Positions 9,505 through 18,336 of a stretch of DNA of 64,000 nt are shown here, one piece after another; within the stretch, counting starts at the first letter, position 1; the number at the start of each line of letters is the position of its first letter. The translations under genes and the position numbers were made by a program. A model generated the notes under the pieces. It searched no databases, was not told where the DNA came from, and was given only the letters and a program-made list of their open reading frames with translations. Source of the stretch: Novosphingobium hassiacum (lineage in GTDB: Bacteria; Pseudomonadota; Alphaproteobacteria; Sphingomonadales; Sphingomonadaceae). The stretch lies in assembly GCF_014196055.1 (NCBI RefSeq), contig NZ_JACICY010000003.1:62001-126000 (forward strand), written 5' to 3'.

Positions 9505-9993
9505 TCAGAGCAGCGCTTCGATGTCCTTGGCAATGCTCTCGGGTGTGTCGTTCGGAGCGTAGCGGCGCACGACCTTGCCTTCGCGGTCGATCAGGAACTT
9601 GGTGAAGTTCCACTTGATCGCCTTGGTGCCAAGCACGCCCGGAGCCTCGCTTTTCAGCCAGTCGTAAAGCGGATCGGCTCCCACGCCGTTGACCTCGATC
9701 TTGGCCATCAGCGGGAAGCTCAGGCCGAAGTTTACCTTGCAGAAGCTTTCGATTTCATCGGCACTGCCCGGTTCCTGCCCGCCGAACTGATTACACGGGA
9801 ACGCAAGCACCTCGAAACCTTGCTCGGCGTACTGCTGGTATAGCGCTTCAAGGCCATCGTATTGCGGGGTGAAGCCGCACTTGGACGCGGTGTTGACGAC
9901 GAGGAGCACTTTGCCCTGCTTGTCAGCGAGATCGATTGTCTCACCATTGGGATTCATAGCCTTGAAATCGGCGATGGAATGCGGCGTGCTCAC
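9505..9993 (-). CDS. Glutathione peroxidase (Cys type)
   Basis: 162 residues. It has the three family signatures: NTASKCGFTPQ with the peroxidatic cysteine at residue 39 in place of selenocysteine, LAFPCNQFGGQEPG around residues 77-90, and KWNFTKFLID near 127-136. The enzyme reduces hydroperoxides; bacterial Cys-type members often use thioredoxin rather than glutathione. The ATG at 9993 overlaps the stop of the upstream small gene (ATGA), so translation is coupled. It lies between lolD and dnaE, where sphingomonads often have no such gene. Cytoplasmic, with no signal peptide. Confidence 0.93.
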   Translation of the reverse strand: MSTPHSIADFKAMNPNGETIDLADKQGKVLLVVNTASKCGFTPQYDGLEALYQQYAEQGFEVLAFPCNQFGGQEPGSADEIESFCKVNFGLSFPLMAKIEVNGVGADPLYDWLKSEAPGVLGTKAIKWNFTKFLIDREGKVVRRYAPNDTPESIAKDIEALL

Positions 9994-10223
9994 GCCATTC
10001 CCTCGGATTTGGCAAGAGCGACGATTTCCCCGACATTAAGCGACTTGCCACCAGCGATGTCGATGATCAGCCGCGCGCGCTCGTCAGCCGTCATCGTGGC
10101 AACGAGTGCGACCAGTTCACGCAGCGGCGCTTTTTTCACAACGTTGAAATTGTATTGCAATTCCGAACCCGCATCATCGCGTTCATGCAGCGTGGCCTCT
10201 GCATTCCAATCAAGACCAGACAT
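9990..10223 (-). CDS. Small conserved-looking protein, paralogue of 10282-10542
   Basis: 77 residues from ATG 10223, which has a good GGGGAG ribosome-binding site a few bases upstream. An in-frame ATG at 10256 lacks this. I do not recognise a named domain. The C-terminal 40 residues (TMTADERARLIIDIAGG then VGEIVALAKSEG) match the C-terminus of the gene just upstream (RMSEGERADMVIEKSGD then PGEILSLARRTDF) with a shared pattern of ER..., I, G, GEI and LA. Both look like small helical proteins, and the two probably arose by duplication. The stop overlaps the peroxidase start, suggesting a functional link to peroxide stress, but that is only context. Confidence 0.75.
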   Translation of the reverse strand: MSGLDWNAEATLHERDDAGSELQYNFNVVKKAPLRELVALVATMTADERARLIIDIAGGKSLNVGEIVALAKSEGMA

Positions 10224-10281
10224 GTAAACTCCCCTTATTGTAAACCCGGTTCGCACGACAAGGGGAGGCGATCAACGGGAA

Positions 10282-10542
10282 TCAGCCCGGAAAATCGGTC
10301 CGCCGTGCCAAGCTCAGGATTTCGCCGGGCGAATACTGGCGGTCGCCGGACTTTTCTATGACCATGTCGGCCCGCTCGCCCTCCGACATGCGCGAAACGA
10401 GACGTACCATGTCCGAAAAGCTTCCTGAGTGGAGCGAAGCGAAACCATGAAAAATGCCATCGGCCGCCTCCCGGCGTAGAACGGTGGCATGGTCTTGCCA
10501 GAACGCATTGCTTGCGGGCTCGGCGCCAATCGTGGTGTTCAT
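10282..10542 (-). CDS. Small conserved-looking protein, paralogue of 9990-10223
   Basis: 86 residues. AAGGAGA lies about 8 bases before the ATG at 10542, so translation is well supported. No named domain is recognised. The C-terminal half aligns with the downstream 77-residue protein, and it ends with ILSLARRTDFPG. The N-terminal half differs (FWQDHATVLRREAADGIF). It lies 53 bases after lolD and 58 bases before its paralogue on the same strand. No signal peptide or membrane segment is visible. Function unknown. Confidence 0.7.
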   Translation of the reverse strand: MNTTIGAEPASNAFWQDHATVLRREAADGIFHGFASLHSGSFSDMVRLVSRMSEGERADMVIEKSGDRQYSPGEILSLARRTDFPG

Positions 10543-10595
10543 GGGAAACGATCTCCTTCTTTGCGATGAAACGCTTCGAAGGCCGCTCGTATCCC

Positions 10596-11270
10596 TTAAA
10601 CCAGGACACCTTCGTGCAGGCGGACCACACGATCCATGCGCAGCGCAAGGCGTTCGTTATGCGTCGCGATCAGCGCAGAACTGCCCTCGCCCCGAACGAG
10701 CTTGAGGAACTCCTCCAGCACCCTGTCGGCGGTCGCCTCGTCGAGATTGCCGGTGGGCTCATCCGCCAGTACCAGTTCCGGCCTATTGGCGAGCGCGCGG
10801 GCAACTGCGACGCGCTGCTGTTCGCCGCCTGAGAGCTGGCTAGGCCGGTGATCGAGTCGAGCAGCAAGGCCGAGCGCTGTCAAAAGTTCGCTCGCCCGCG
10901 CTTCGGCCGCCTTGCGGTCCGTGCCCGCGACCAGCTGCGGGAGCACCACATTCTCGAGTGCGTTGAAATCGGGAAGCAAGTGGTGGAACTGGTAGACAAA
11001 CCCGAGATGATCGCGGCGCAGCGCCGTGCGGTCGTCGCCCGAGAGCTTCGTCGCCTCGGTCCCGGCGATCTCGATCACACCGGTGAAGCCACCCTCCAGC
11101 AGCCCGATGGCCTGTAGCATCGTCGACTTGCCTGACCCCGATGGCCCAAGCAGCGCGACGATCTCGCCCGGCCGGATTTCAAGGTTTACCCCGCGCAGGA
11201 CGTCGATGGTGACCCCGCCCTGGCTGAATGAGCGGCGCAGATCGCGCAGGCTGACGACTGGATCACTCAT
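10596..11270 (-). CDS. lolD: Lipoprotein-releasing ABC transporter ATP-binding protein LolD
   Basis: 224 residues, typical for the MacB/LolD type ATPases. Walker A is GPSGSGKST at residues 42-50, the Q-loop [17 protein letters not shown], the ABC signature [15 protein letters not shown] and Walker [13 protein letters not shown]. It powers extraction of mature lipoproteins from the inner membrane by LolCE and their transfer to LolA. Its start overlaps the end of the permease gene by 8 bases, confirming the pair. The gene order lolC-lolD is the classical one. Confidence 0.95.
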   Translation of the reverse strand: MSDPVVSLRDLRRSFSQGGVTIDVLRGVNLEIRPGEIVALLGPSGSGKSTMLQAIGLLEGGFTGVIEIAGTEATKLSGDDRTALRRDHLGFVYQFHHLLPDFNALENVVLPQLVAGTDRKAAEARASELLTALGLAARLDHRPSQLSGGEQQRVAVARALANRPELVLADEPTGNLDEATADRVLEEFLKLVRGEGSSALIATHNERLALRMDRVVRLHEGVLV

Positions 11271-12504
11271 AACGCAGTACCTGAACCGGATCGGTGCTCG
11301 CCGCTTTCATCGCCGGGTAAAGCGTGGCGAGGAAGCTGAACAGCAGCGCCATGATGCTGATCGTGAAGATTTCCACCGGGTCCGAACGGCTCGGCAGCTC
11401 GGTGAGGAAGCGGATCGACGGATCCCACAAGTTCTGCCCAGTAACGAACTGGATCGCGTTGACGATAGGCTGGCGGAAGAACAGGAAGACGAAGCCGAGG
11501 CCCAGCCCCGACAGCGTGCCGAGAGCCCCGATAACGAAGCCGATCGTCACGAACACCTTGAGCAGCGACCGCCGTGTGGCGCCCATCGTGCGCAGGATCG
11601 CGATGTCTCGCGTCTTGGCGCGGACCAGCATGATCAACGACGACAGAATGTTGAACACCGCGACCAGCACGATGATCGACAGCACGATGAACATCGCGAC
11701 GCGTTCCACCGCCAGCGCCTCGAACAGGCTGGCGTTGATCGTCTTCCAGTCGGTCACGACCGCTTGCCCCGCAAGCTCCTGCTTCAATGGCCCGAGCGTC
11801 TGCATAACCTTGTCGGCGTCGTTGGTCGTCACCTCGATCATGCCGATCGTGTCGCCCGTCAGAAGCAGCGTCTGGGCATCCTGGATCGGCATGACGACAT
11901 AGGCCTGATCGTAGTCGTACACGCCGACCTCGAATAGCGCCGAGACGGTATAGGCGATCTGGCGCGGCACGGTGCCGAACGGGGTCGAGCGACCCTGCGG
12001 GTTGATAATCGTGATCGAATCCCCCACCCGCGCGCCAAGGTTTTCAGCAAGCCGGGCACCGAGAGCAACGTTGTTCGAACCCGGACGCAAAGCCGATATC
12101 ACGCCGTCGACACGCTTGCTCTCGAGCCGCTTGATATCCTCTGCAGTGTTGCCACGCACAAGGATAGCTTCGACCCGGCCGTTGAAGCTGGCCAATAGCG
12201 GCTGTTCGATCAAGGGCGAGGCATGCGTGACGTTCGGCGTATTCTGGACGCGTTTGAGGATGTCCTGCCAGTTATCCAGTCGTCCGCCATAAGCCTGGAT
12301 GATCGCATGGCCGTTCAGCCCGACAATTTTGTCGAGCAGTTCGGCACGAAAACCGTTCATCACGCTCATCACGATCACCAGTGCGGCGACGCCAAGCATC
12401 ACCGCGACCAGACTGATGCCGGCAACGAGCGCGATGAACGCCTCGCCCCGCCCTGGCAGCATGTAGCGCTTGGCGATGGTCCATTCGAACGGTGACAGGA
12501 TCAA
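11263..12504 (-). CDS. lolC: Lipoprotein-releasing ABC transporter permease (LolC/LolE family)
   Basis: 413 residues. A first membrane helix ([21 protein letters not shown]) is followed by a periplasmic MacB-like core domain (about residues 50-250), then three further helices in the C-terminal third ([20 protein letters not shown] and two more). It ends LRYE, as typical for the family. With one permease gene only, the transporter is probably the LolF/LolD2-type homodimeric form common in alphaproteobacteria. It starts a minus-strand run that continues through lolD and on toward dnaE. Confidence 0.93.
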   Translation of the reverse strand: MILSPFEWTIAKRYMLPGRGEAFIALVAGISLVAVMLGVAALVIVMSVMNGFRAELLDKIVGLNGHAIIQAYGGRLDNWQDILKRVQNTPNVTHASPLIEQPLLASFNGRVEAILVRGNTAEDIKRLESKRVDGVISALRPGSNNVALGARLAENLGARVGDSITIINPQGRSTPFGTVPRQIAYTVSALFEVGVYDYDQAYVVMPIQDAQTLLLTGDTIGMIEVTTNDADKVMQTLGPLKQELAGQAVVTDWKTINASLFEALAVERVAMFIVLSIIVLVAVFNILSSLIMLVRAKTRDIAILRTMGATRRSLLKVFVTIGFVIGALGTLSGLGLGFVFLFFRQPIVNAIQFVTGQNLWDPSIRFLTELPSRSDPVEIFTISIMALLFSFLATLYPAMKAASTDPVQVLRYE

Positions 12505-12896
12505 GCAGCAGCCCTTTTAAAGCGTTCGGCCAGCGCGGCTGTCCCGCCTGTACGGCGATGCGTGCAAAACGGCAATGCCCCGCATAGTCCGGCCAATCGC
12601 GGTCGCAACTTCAGCAACCGAAGATCGAAACGACGCAAACTCGCGTGTGAGGTCAGATCAGCGAAGAACGACGCCCATCAGATAAGACAGTGTGCCAGCC
12701 AATGCCAAAAGCATGACAGCGGCAAGAATGGTCACTTGAGCAATTTTCACGATCAGAATCCGATGGACGCGGGGAAACGGCAAGTACGCGCTCCCGAACA
12801 AAAGGTTCCAAAGGTTGCCCTTGCCATTGGCGACAAACGTCGCCATTTGGGCGCCACGTTTCCCGGCGCTTGCGCCCACGCGAGTCCTACGGACCC
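12505..12896. other. Divergent intergenic region between lolC and purF
   Basis: About 390 bases with promoters presumably for lolC (minus) and purF (plus). The only gene-like item I see is a 30-codon reading frame on the minus strand (12658-12750). I found no strong hairpin terminator, riboswitch-like fold or repeat by eye. Longer frames here on the plus strand have protein sequence without recognisable pattern. Confidence 0.5.
12658..12750 (-). CDS. Possible 30-residue single-membrane-span protein
   Basis: From GTG 12750 the frame reads MKIAQVTILAAVMLLALAGT then LSYLMGVVLR, a compact hydrophobic segment with a basic residue near each end. This is the profile of a single-span membrane microprotein. 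A GGA lies about 8 bases upstream of the GTG. The frame is open much further upstream into purF antisense, so the start is a guess. It lies alone between lolC and purF. The hydrophobic run is suggestive but could be chance. Confidence 0.3.
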   Translation of the reverse strand: MKIAQVTILAAVMLLALAGTLSYLMGVVLR

Positions 12897-14393
12897 ATGA
12901 TTTCACAGAACGAAGATTTCGACCACGCACCCTGGGATGTTGGCGGCGGAAGCGACGACGACAAGCTGCATGAAGAGTGCGGCATATTCGGCGTACTGGG
13001 TGTTCGTGACGCGGCTGCGACAGCGGCTCTTGGCCTTCACGCATTGCAGCATCGCGGTCAGGAAGCAGTCGGCATCACCAGCTTCGACGGGCAGGAGTTC
13101 TATTCGCGCAAGGGCATCGGCCATGTCGCGGCGAACTTCTCCAACATTTCCGCGATCGCCGAACTGCCAGGCACGATGGCTGCGGGGCATGTGCGTTATT
13201 CGACGACCGGCGGCGCTGGACTGCGCAACGTTCAGCCGCTGTTTGCCGACCTCGCATCCGGTGGGTTTGCGATTGCGCACAACGGCAATATCTCGAACGC
13301 GATGTTCCTGAAGCGCGACCTCGTCCGCAAGGGCGCGATCTTCCAGTCGACCTCCGACACCGAGGTGATCATTCACCTCGTTGCCACCAGCCGCTACCCC
13401 ACGCTGCTTGACCGCTTCGTAGATGCGCTGCGTCTGGTCGAAGGCGCCTACTCGCTGATCTGCATGACGCCGCTCGGCATGATCGCCTGCCGCGACCCGC
13501 TCGGCATCCGTCCTCTGGTCATGGGCAAGATGGGCGACGCGATTGTGTTCGCCTCCGAAACCGTCGCGCTCGACGTGGTCGGAGCAGACTTCGTCCGCGA
13601 GATCGAGCCGGGCGAACTGGTGCAGGTCGATCTCGACGGCAATCTCAGCAGCCATCACCCGTTCGGCAAAACCGATGCGCGTCCCTGCATCTTCGAGCAT
13701 GTCTATTTCAGCCGCCCGGATTCGCTGATGGGCGGTCGCTCGGTCTATCAGGTGCGCAAGGAAATCGGCGCACAGCTGGCGATCGAGAGCCCGGCCGATG
13801 CCGACCTCGTAATTCCGGTGCCCGACAGCGGAGTCCCCGCAGCGCTCGGCTATGCGCAGGCTTCGGGCATTCCGTTCGAGTTGGGCATCATCCGCTCGCA
13901 CTATGTCGGGCGCACGTTCATCCAGCCATCGGATGGCGCACGCAATGCAGACGTGAAGCGCAAGCACAACGCCAACCGCGCACTTGTAGCGGGCAAGCGG
14001 ATCGTGCTGATCGACGACTCGATCGTGCGCGGCACCACCTCGATGAAGATCGTGCAGATGATGCGCGATGCCGGGGCCAGCGAAGTCCACTTCCGCGTCG
14101 CCAGCCCGCCAACCGAACATTCGTGCTTCTACGGTGTCGACACACCCGAACGGTCGAAGCTGCTTGCCGCACGCATGGATGTGAAGGCGATGGCGGAATT
14201 TATCCACGCCGACAGCCTCGCCTTCGTATCGATCGACGGGCTTTACCGCGCAGTCGGCGAAGCGCAGCGCAATAGCGCCCGCCCACAGTACTGCGACGCG
14301 TGCTTTAGCGGCGAATACCCAACACGGCTGACCGATCTTGCCGACCGTGAAAACCCGGACCAGCTGTCGTTCCCTGTCGACAAGGTCGCCTGA
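12897..14393 (+). CDS. purF: Amidophosphoribosyltransferase
   Basis: 498 residues from ATG 12897; an in-frame upstream start at 12870 is not needed. A 27-residue propeptide precedes Cys28 of CGIFGVLG, which becomes the N-terminal nucleophile of the glutaminase domain after cleavage. The PRPP loop is VLIDDSIVRGTTS in the C-terminal domain. Cysteines in PCIFEHVYFSRPDS, EHSCFYG and the C-terminal CDACFSGEYP match the [4Fe-4S] type of PurF known from Bacillus subtilis. It makes phosphoribosylamine from PRPP and glutamine, the first step of purine synthesis. The next gene starts at the base after its stop. Confidence 0.97.
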   Translation: MISQNEDFDHAPWDVGGGSDDDKLHEECGIFGVLGVRDAAATAALGLHALQHRGQEAVGITSFDGQEFYSRKGIGHVAANFSNISAIAELPGTMAAGHVRYSTTGGAGLRNVQPLFADLASGGFAIAHNGNISNAMFLKRDLVRKGAIFQSTSDTEVIIHLVATSRYPTLLDRFVDALRLVEGAYSLICMTPLGMIACRDPLGIRPLVMGKMGDAIVFASETVALDVVGADFVREIEPGELVQVDLDGNLSSHHPFGKTDARPCIFEHVYFSRPDSLMGGRSVYQVRKEIGAQLAIESPADADLVIPVPDSGVPAALGYAQASGIPFELGIIRSHYVGRTFIQPSDGARNADVKRKHNANRALVAGKRIVLIDDSIVRGTTSMKIVQMMRDAGASEVHFRVASPPTEHSCFYGVDTPERSKLLAARMDVKAMAEFIHADSLAFVSIDGLYRAVGEAQRNSARPQYCDACFSGEYPTRLTDLADRENPDQLSFPVDKVA

Positions 14394-15110
14394 ATGACTG
14401 ACGGGCCGTATTCCGGCCAGCTGGCGCTGGTTACGGGTGCCAGCCGGGGCATCGGCGCAGCCACTGCCAAGGCGATGGCCGCAGCAGGCGCGCATGTCGT
14501 TCTGGTCGCGCGCAACGGCAAGGATCTCGAGAAGGTCGAGCAGGAAATCCACGATTCCGGCGGTTCAGCCACGATTGCGCCGGTTGATCTTTCAGAAGCC
14601 GACGGCATCGCCCGCCTTGCAACGGCGATCTCGGGCCGCTGGGATACGCTTGACATCCTCGTGATCAACGCAGCCGTTCTGCCCACGCTGACGCCGGTCT
14701 GGCAGATCGATCCGCGTGAGTTCAACACTGCGCTGACGCTGAATGTCTTGGCCACACAGGCGCTGCTTGCCGGGTTCGACGGCATGCTGCGGAAGAGCAA
14801 GAATGCACGCGTTGTCGGGGTGACAAGCAGTGTCGGTGCCTCCCCGCGTCCTTACTGGGCCGCCTACGGCGCATCCAAGGCGGCGTTTGACGTGCTGCTC
14901 GACTGTTATGGACAGGAGGTGCGTAACACTTCTTCAATCCGTGTTGCCGTACTCGATCCCGGTGCTACCCGCACAAAGATGCGGGCCAGAGCCTATCCCG
15001 GAGAGAGCCCGGAAAGCGTCAAGCCACCCGAGGTCGTCGCGGACCGGATCGTTGCACTTTGTGGTGAACAATTCGGCTCCCCGCACCGTGAACGGGTTAA
15101 CCAAGCCTGA
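14394..15110 (+). CDS. Short-chain dehydrogenase/reductase
   Basis: 238 residues starting directly after the purF stop (TGA ATG), so probably cotranscribed. It has the classical SDR nucleotide-binding motif TGASRGIGAATA at about residues 13-24, an NAA motif (ILVINAAV) and the catalytic Tyr/Lys in YGASK with SSVG upstream. The substrate cannot be read from sequence. A purF-SDR pairing suggests only shared transcription; no purine role is known to me. Confidence 0.88.
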   Translation: MTDGPYSGQLALVTGASRGIGAATAKAMAAAGAHVVLVARNGKDLEKVEQEIHDSGGSATIAPVDLSEADGIARLATAISGRWDTLDILVINAAVLPTLTPVWQIDPREFNTALTLNVLATQALLAGFDGMLRKSKNARVVGVTSSVGASPRPYWAAYGASKAAFDVLLDCYGQEVRNTSSIRVAVLDPGATRTKMRARAYPGESPESVKPPEVVADRIVALCGEQFGSPHRERVNQA

Positions 15111-15196
15111 GAAGTCGGAATTAAGGTTCTTGGCCGATTCTTTGCGTTCCCTGACGATCTTTGTCGCCGGGGGCAAAGGGTCGGGGTCTTTCGGCG

Positions 15197-15574
15197 ATGA
15201 AGACGACAAATGGCGACTATGGCGATACCAGTGACTGGAACACCATAACCTATGGCCATGCGGCTCTTGAGGATCGCTGCGCACCACGCTTGCGCGTCAA
15301 CATCCCCGCTACGCTGCGCCCATCGGGCGGTCGCGGATTCCAGACGGTAGTCGTTGATCTTTCACTTGGCGGCTTCTGCGCGAACTCATTACAGAAAATG
15401 TATGTCGGGAACCGCTGCTGGCTGACGCTGCCCGGCATGGAAGCAAAGCAGGCCGACGTGATCTGGTGGGAAAGCGGCCGCGTCGGTTGCGCCTTTGCCA
15501 ACCTGCTCAGCCCGATCATGCACGATAACATTCTGGCGCGCTATCGCGGAGATGGCGTGTTCAGGCGCGTATGA
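15197..15574 (+). CDS. PilZ domain protein
   Basis: 125 residues from ATG 15197; an in-frame upstream start at 15161 is possible but less likely. The c-di-GMP-binding signature is visible: RCAPRLR (RxxxR) at about residues 28-34, then VVDLSLGGFCA ([D/N]xSxxG) about 23 residues later. No other domain is present, so this is a single-domain PilZ receptor of the kind that conveys c-di-GMP signals to motility or exopolysaccharide machinery. Its target is not apparent from its neighbours. It converges with cfa, with only 6 bases between the stops. Confidence 0.85.
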   Translation: MKTTNGDYGDTSDWNTITYGHAALEDRCAPRLRVNIPATLRPSGGRGFQTVVVDLSLGGFCANSLQKMYVGNRCWLTLPGMEAKQADVIWWESGRVGCAFANLLSPIMHDNILARYRGDGVFRRV

Positions 15575-15580
15575 TGGCGC

Positions 15581-16849
15581 TCAATTCTTGACGAGCGTCA
15601 CTTGGGCGACATCGATCCCGCCGCCACGGAAGCCGCCTTCACAATACATCAGATAATAGCGCCATAGATCGACGAAGCGCGGGTCGAACCCGGGTGGAAG
15701 ATTTCCCTCGGCGACGGCGCGATTCAGAGCCTCGCGCCAAAGCCCAAGCGTGCGGGCGTAGTCGAGCCCGAAGTTTTGCTGATCCTCCCAGCTCAAACCG
15801 CGCTCTGCTGCCAGCTTCCGGAATTCACGCTCGCTGATCAGCAAGCCCCCCGGAAAAACGTAGGCCTGAATGAAGTCCGCACTGGCGGCATATGCCTCGA
15901 AAAGTTCGTCGCGGATCGCGATGTACTGCAGGGCTGCGCGCCCACCGGGCTTGAGGCACCGCGCGAGGCAGTCAAAGTAGGATGGCCAGTACTCGCGTCC
16001 GACCGCTTCGACCATCTCGACGCTGGCGATGGCATCGAACTGACCCTGAACGTCGCGATAGTCCTGGTGGCGATAGTCGACACCAATGGGACCCGAGTCC
16101 TCCGCTTCACGTTTTGCCCAAGCGAGTTGTTCGTCCGAAAGACTGATGGCAGTGACCTTCGCGCCATGAGTCTGGGCAAGGCGGCGTGCCAGAAAGCCCC
16201 AGCCACAACCGATCTCGAGCACCGTGCTTCCGGGCCGCAATTCCAGACGGGCTGCCAACCGGTCGACCTTGTTGGCCTGCGCCTCTGTCCGCGACGCATC
16301 TGCTGCGATGCCATCCCATAGCGCGCTCGAATAGCTCATCGTCTGGTCAAGCCACAGACGGTAGAAATCGTTGCCAAGATCGTAGTGCGCCGCGATGTTT
16401 CGCCGCGCCTGCGCTTTGGAATTGCGACGCGCAAGGTTCAGCAACCGCCCTGCCCAGCGCCAAGGCCCCTTCGCACGTCCGGTATCACCCAGTGTGTCCG
16501 CGTTGCGCATGAATAGGTCGAAGATCGGGACCGGGTCGGGGCTTTCCCACTCGCCGGCAACCCATGCCTCGTACCAGCCGATCGACCCGGCGGTTGCGAG
16601 CCGGACCAGCGCGTTCCAGCTGTTGAGTTGTATTATGGCAACCGGACCATCGCTGCGTCCGCCGAGTTTTCGGTGCGATCCATCGGGCAAGGTCGCGATG
16701 ATCGAGCCCTGCGCCAGCCCACTGTCGATACGCTCGATCGCACGCGTGAACGAGCCGGAAAACAGCCGCCCGAGCCAACGACCGGCAGCCGATAGATTCC
16801 GCCCACCGGAGATAAGGTGCTCCCCGCGTGCGGGTGTCTGCGCGTTCAT
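15581..16849 (-). CDS. Cyclopropane-fatty-acyl-phospholipid synthase family protein
   Basis: 422 residues from ATG 16849 (an in-frame TTG at 16885, two bases after the photolyase stop, would give 434). The SAM-binding motif VLEIGCGWGFLARRLA is near the middle, preceded by AHYDLGNDFYRLWLDQTMSY, which is characteristic of Cfa enzymes. The C-terminus WRYYLMYCEGGFR also fits. It would transfer a methylene group from SAM to unsaturated phospholipid acyl chains at the inner membrane. It follows the photolyase gene on the same strand; this pair often occurs together in light- or stress-related clusters. The start codon choice is uncertain. Confidence 0.9.
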   Translation of the reverse strand: MNAQTPARGEHLISGGRNLSAAGRWLGRLFSGSFTRAIERIDSGLAQGSIIATLPDGSHRKLGGRSDGPVAIIQLNSWNALVRLATAGSIGWYEAWVAGEWESPDPVPIFDLFMRNADTLGDTGRAKGPWRWAGRLLNLARRNSKAQARRNIAAHYDLGNDFYRLWLDQTMSYSSALWDGIAADASRTEAQANKVDRLAARLELRPGSTVLEIGCGWGFLARRLAQTHGAKVTAISLSDEQLAWAKREAEDSGPIGVDYRHQDYRDVQGQFDAIASVEMVEAVGREYWPSYFDCLARCLKPGGRAALQYIAIRDELFEAYAASADFIQAYVFPGGLLISEREFRKLAAERGLSWEDQQNFGLDYARTLGLWREALNRAVAEGNLPPGFDPRFVDLWRYYLMYCEGGFRGGGIDVAQVTLVKN

Positions 16850-16887
16850 GGAGCGGCATATGCGGCGACGGGCCGCTTCGCGCAAGG

Positions 16888-18294
16888 TCAGCCGTGCTTC
16901 ATCCGGTCGTGTGCTGCAAGCGCCCTTGCCCGCGCGGCGGCATGGTCGACAATCTTGGCCGGATAGCCGGTTGGAGGCACTGCGGGATCGTGGATGTCAC
17001 GATCGGACAGATGCGCCAGTTCGGGAACCCAGCGCCGGATGTAGTCGGCAGCATCGAACTTGGGCGACTGGGTCAGCGGCGCCATGATCCGCACGAACAT
17101 GTTCGAATCGACCCCGGTTCCCGCCGTCCACTGCCAGTTGACCGCGTTCGAGCCGTAGTCGGCATCGACCAGCGTATCCCAGAACCAGCGCTCGCCTTCG
17201 CGCCAGTCGATCAGGAGGTGTTTTACAAGAAAACTGGCAGCGATCATGCGGACGCGGTTGTGCATCCAGCCGGTGTGCCACAGCTCGCGCATTCCGGCGT
17301 CGACGATCGGATAGCCGGTGCGGCCCTGTTGCCAGGCAAGCAGGGAAACCCGGTCGGTTTGCCAGTTGAGACTGTCATAGGCCTCGCGGGCGTTGCGTGA
17401 ACCGTACTCTGGGAACTGGATGATGACGGTCTGGGCGTAGTCGCGCCAGCCGAGTTCACCAAGGAACACCTCGACCGACCCTCCCGCATCGGCGACACTT
17501 TGCCACACGGTCGCTGGTGACATCTCACCGAAATGCAGGTGCGGCGAAAGTCGCGAAGTGCAATCATCAGAGGGAAGATTGCGAAAGTTCGCGTAGCCGC
17601 CCGCGCGCCCGGCGAAATCCTGCAGTCGTTCGCATGCACCGACTTCACCCGGCGTCCACTCTTCACGAAATCCGCTCGCCCAGTCGGGCGTGGCCGGGAT
17701 CAGCCCCCAATCCTCGAGGTTGTCGCTTCGCGGCCAGACCTCGGGCGCCTCGAGCGACGTTGGCTCGGGCGTGGGCGGAGCCGGTGGCATACGCTCGCGC
17801 AGGGCGTTCCAGAACGGCGTGTAGATCTTGTAAGGCGACCCGCTGCCGGTCAGGATCGACCCTGGCGGCGCGAGGTAATTGCCATCGTGTAGATGCAGCC
17901 GGAATGTCTTGGCAACTGCGCTCTCGGCATTGCGCCACCATGGCTCGTAATGATGCAGTGCATGGACAGTCCGCGCGCCTGTTTCCCGACGGATCGCGGC
18001 CAGTTCCTCGTGGCACTTGCCCCGCCTCAGGATCAGGCGCGAGCCAATCCCGCGCAGTTGCCGGTCAAGACAGGCAAGGCTGTGGTGCAACCACCAGCGG
18101 GAGGCTGCGCCCATCCTGAAATTTCGCGGCGTTTCGTCATCGAGGACGTAGACCGGAATGACCGGGCCCTCTTGCGCAGCGGCCAGAAGTGCCGCCTGAT
18201 CAGCCAGCCGTAGGTCCCGCCGCAACCAGACGATCGAGGGGGCAGTACCGGCACGTGAGGTCACTATGCGAATTCCTGTCTTGTCTAGCCCCAT
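16888..18294 (-). CDS. phrB: Deoxyribodipyrimidine photolyase
   Basis: 468 residues, the class I photolyase/cryptochrome length. The N-terminal antenna domain starts SIVWLRRDLRLADQAALLAA. The C-terminal FAD domain has WRDYAQTV, RTGYPIVDAGMREL, HNRVRMIAASFLVK and the signature DTLVDADYGSNAVNWQWTAG. It repairs cyclobutane pyrimidine dimers using blue light. The family also contains cryptochromes and (6-4) photolyases, but the CPD type is most likely given the motifs. GTG 18264 is an alternative start. Divergent from the PAP2 gene, with 42 bases between. Confidence 0.93.
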   Translation of the reverse strand: MGLDKTGIRIVTSRAGTAPSIVWLRRDLRLADQAALLAAAQEGPVIPVYVLDDETPRNFRMGAASRWWLHHSLACLDRQLRGIGSRLILRRGKCHEELAAIRRETGARTVHALHHYEPWWRNAESAVAKTFRLHLHDGNYLAPPGSILTGSGSPYKIYTPFWNALRERMPPAPPTPEPTSLEAPEVWPRSDNLEDWGLIPATPDWASGFREEWTPGEVGACERLQDFAGRAGGYANFRNLPSDDCTSRLSPHLHFGEMSPATVWQSVADAGGSVEVFLGELGWRDYAQTVIIQFPEYGSRNAREAYDSLNWQTDRVSLLAWQQGRTGYPIVDAGMRELWHTGWMHNRVRMIAASFLVKHLLIDWREGERWFWDTLVDADYGSNAVNWQWTAGTGVDSNMFVRIMAPLTQSPKFDAADYIRRWVPELAHLSDRDIHDPAVPPTGYPAKIVDHAAARARALAAHDRMKHG

Positions 18295-18336
18295 CCTTGG
18301 GGAACATCACCCCATGACAACCCGTTCCCCCATCGC

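Noticed and set aside
6897-9605. 902-codon open frame antisense to dnaE
   Set aside because: The translation has no domain and is rich in Arg/His/Asp as expected of the complement of a high-GC gene; dnaE on the other strand is unmistakable.
12903-14552. 549-codon open frame antisense to purF
   Set aside because: Mirrors purF, with low-pattern translation.
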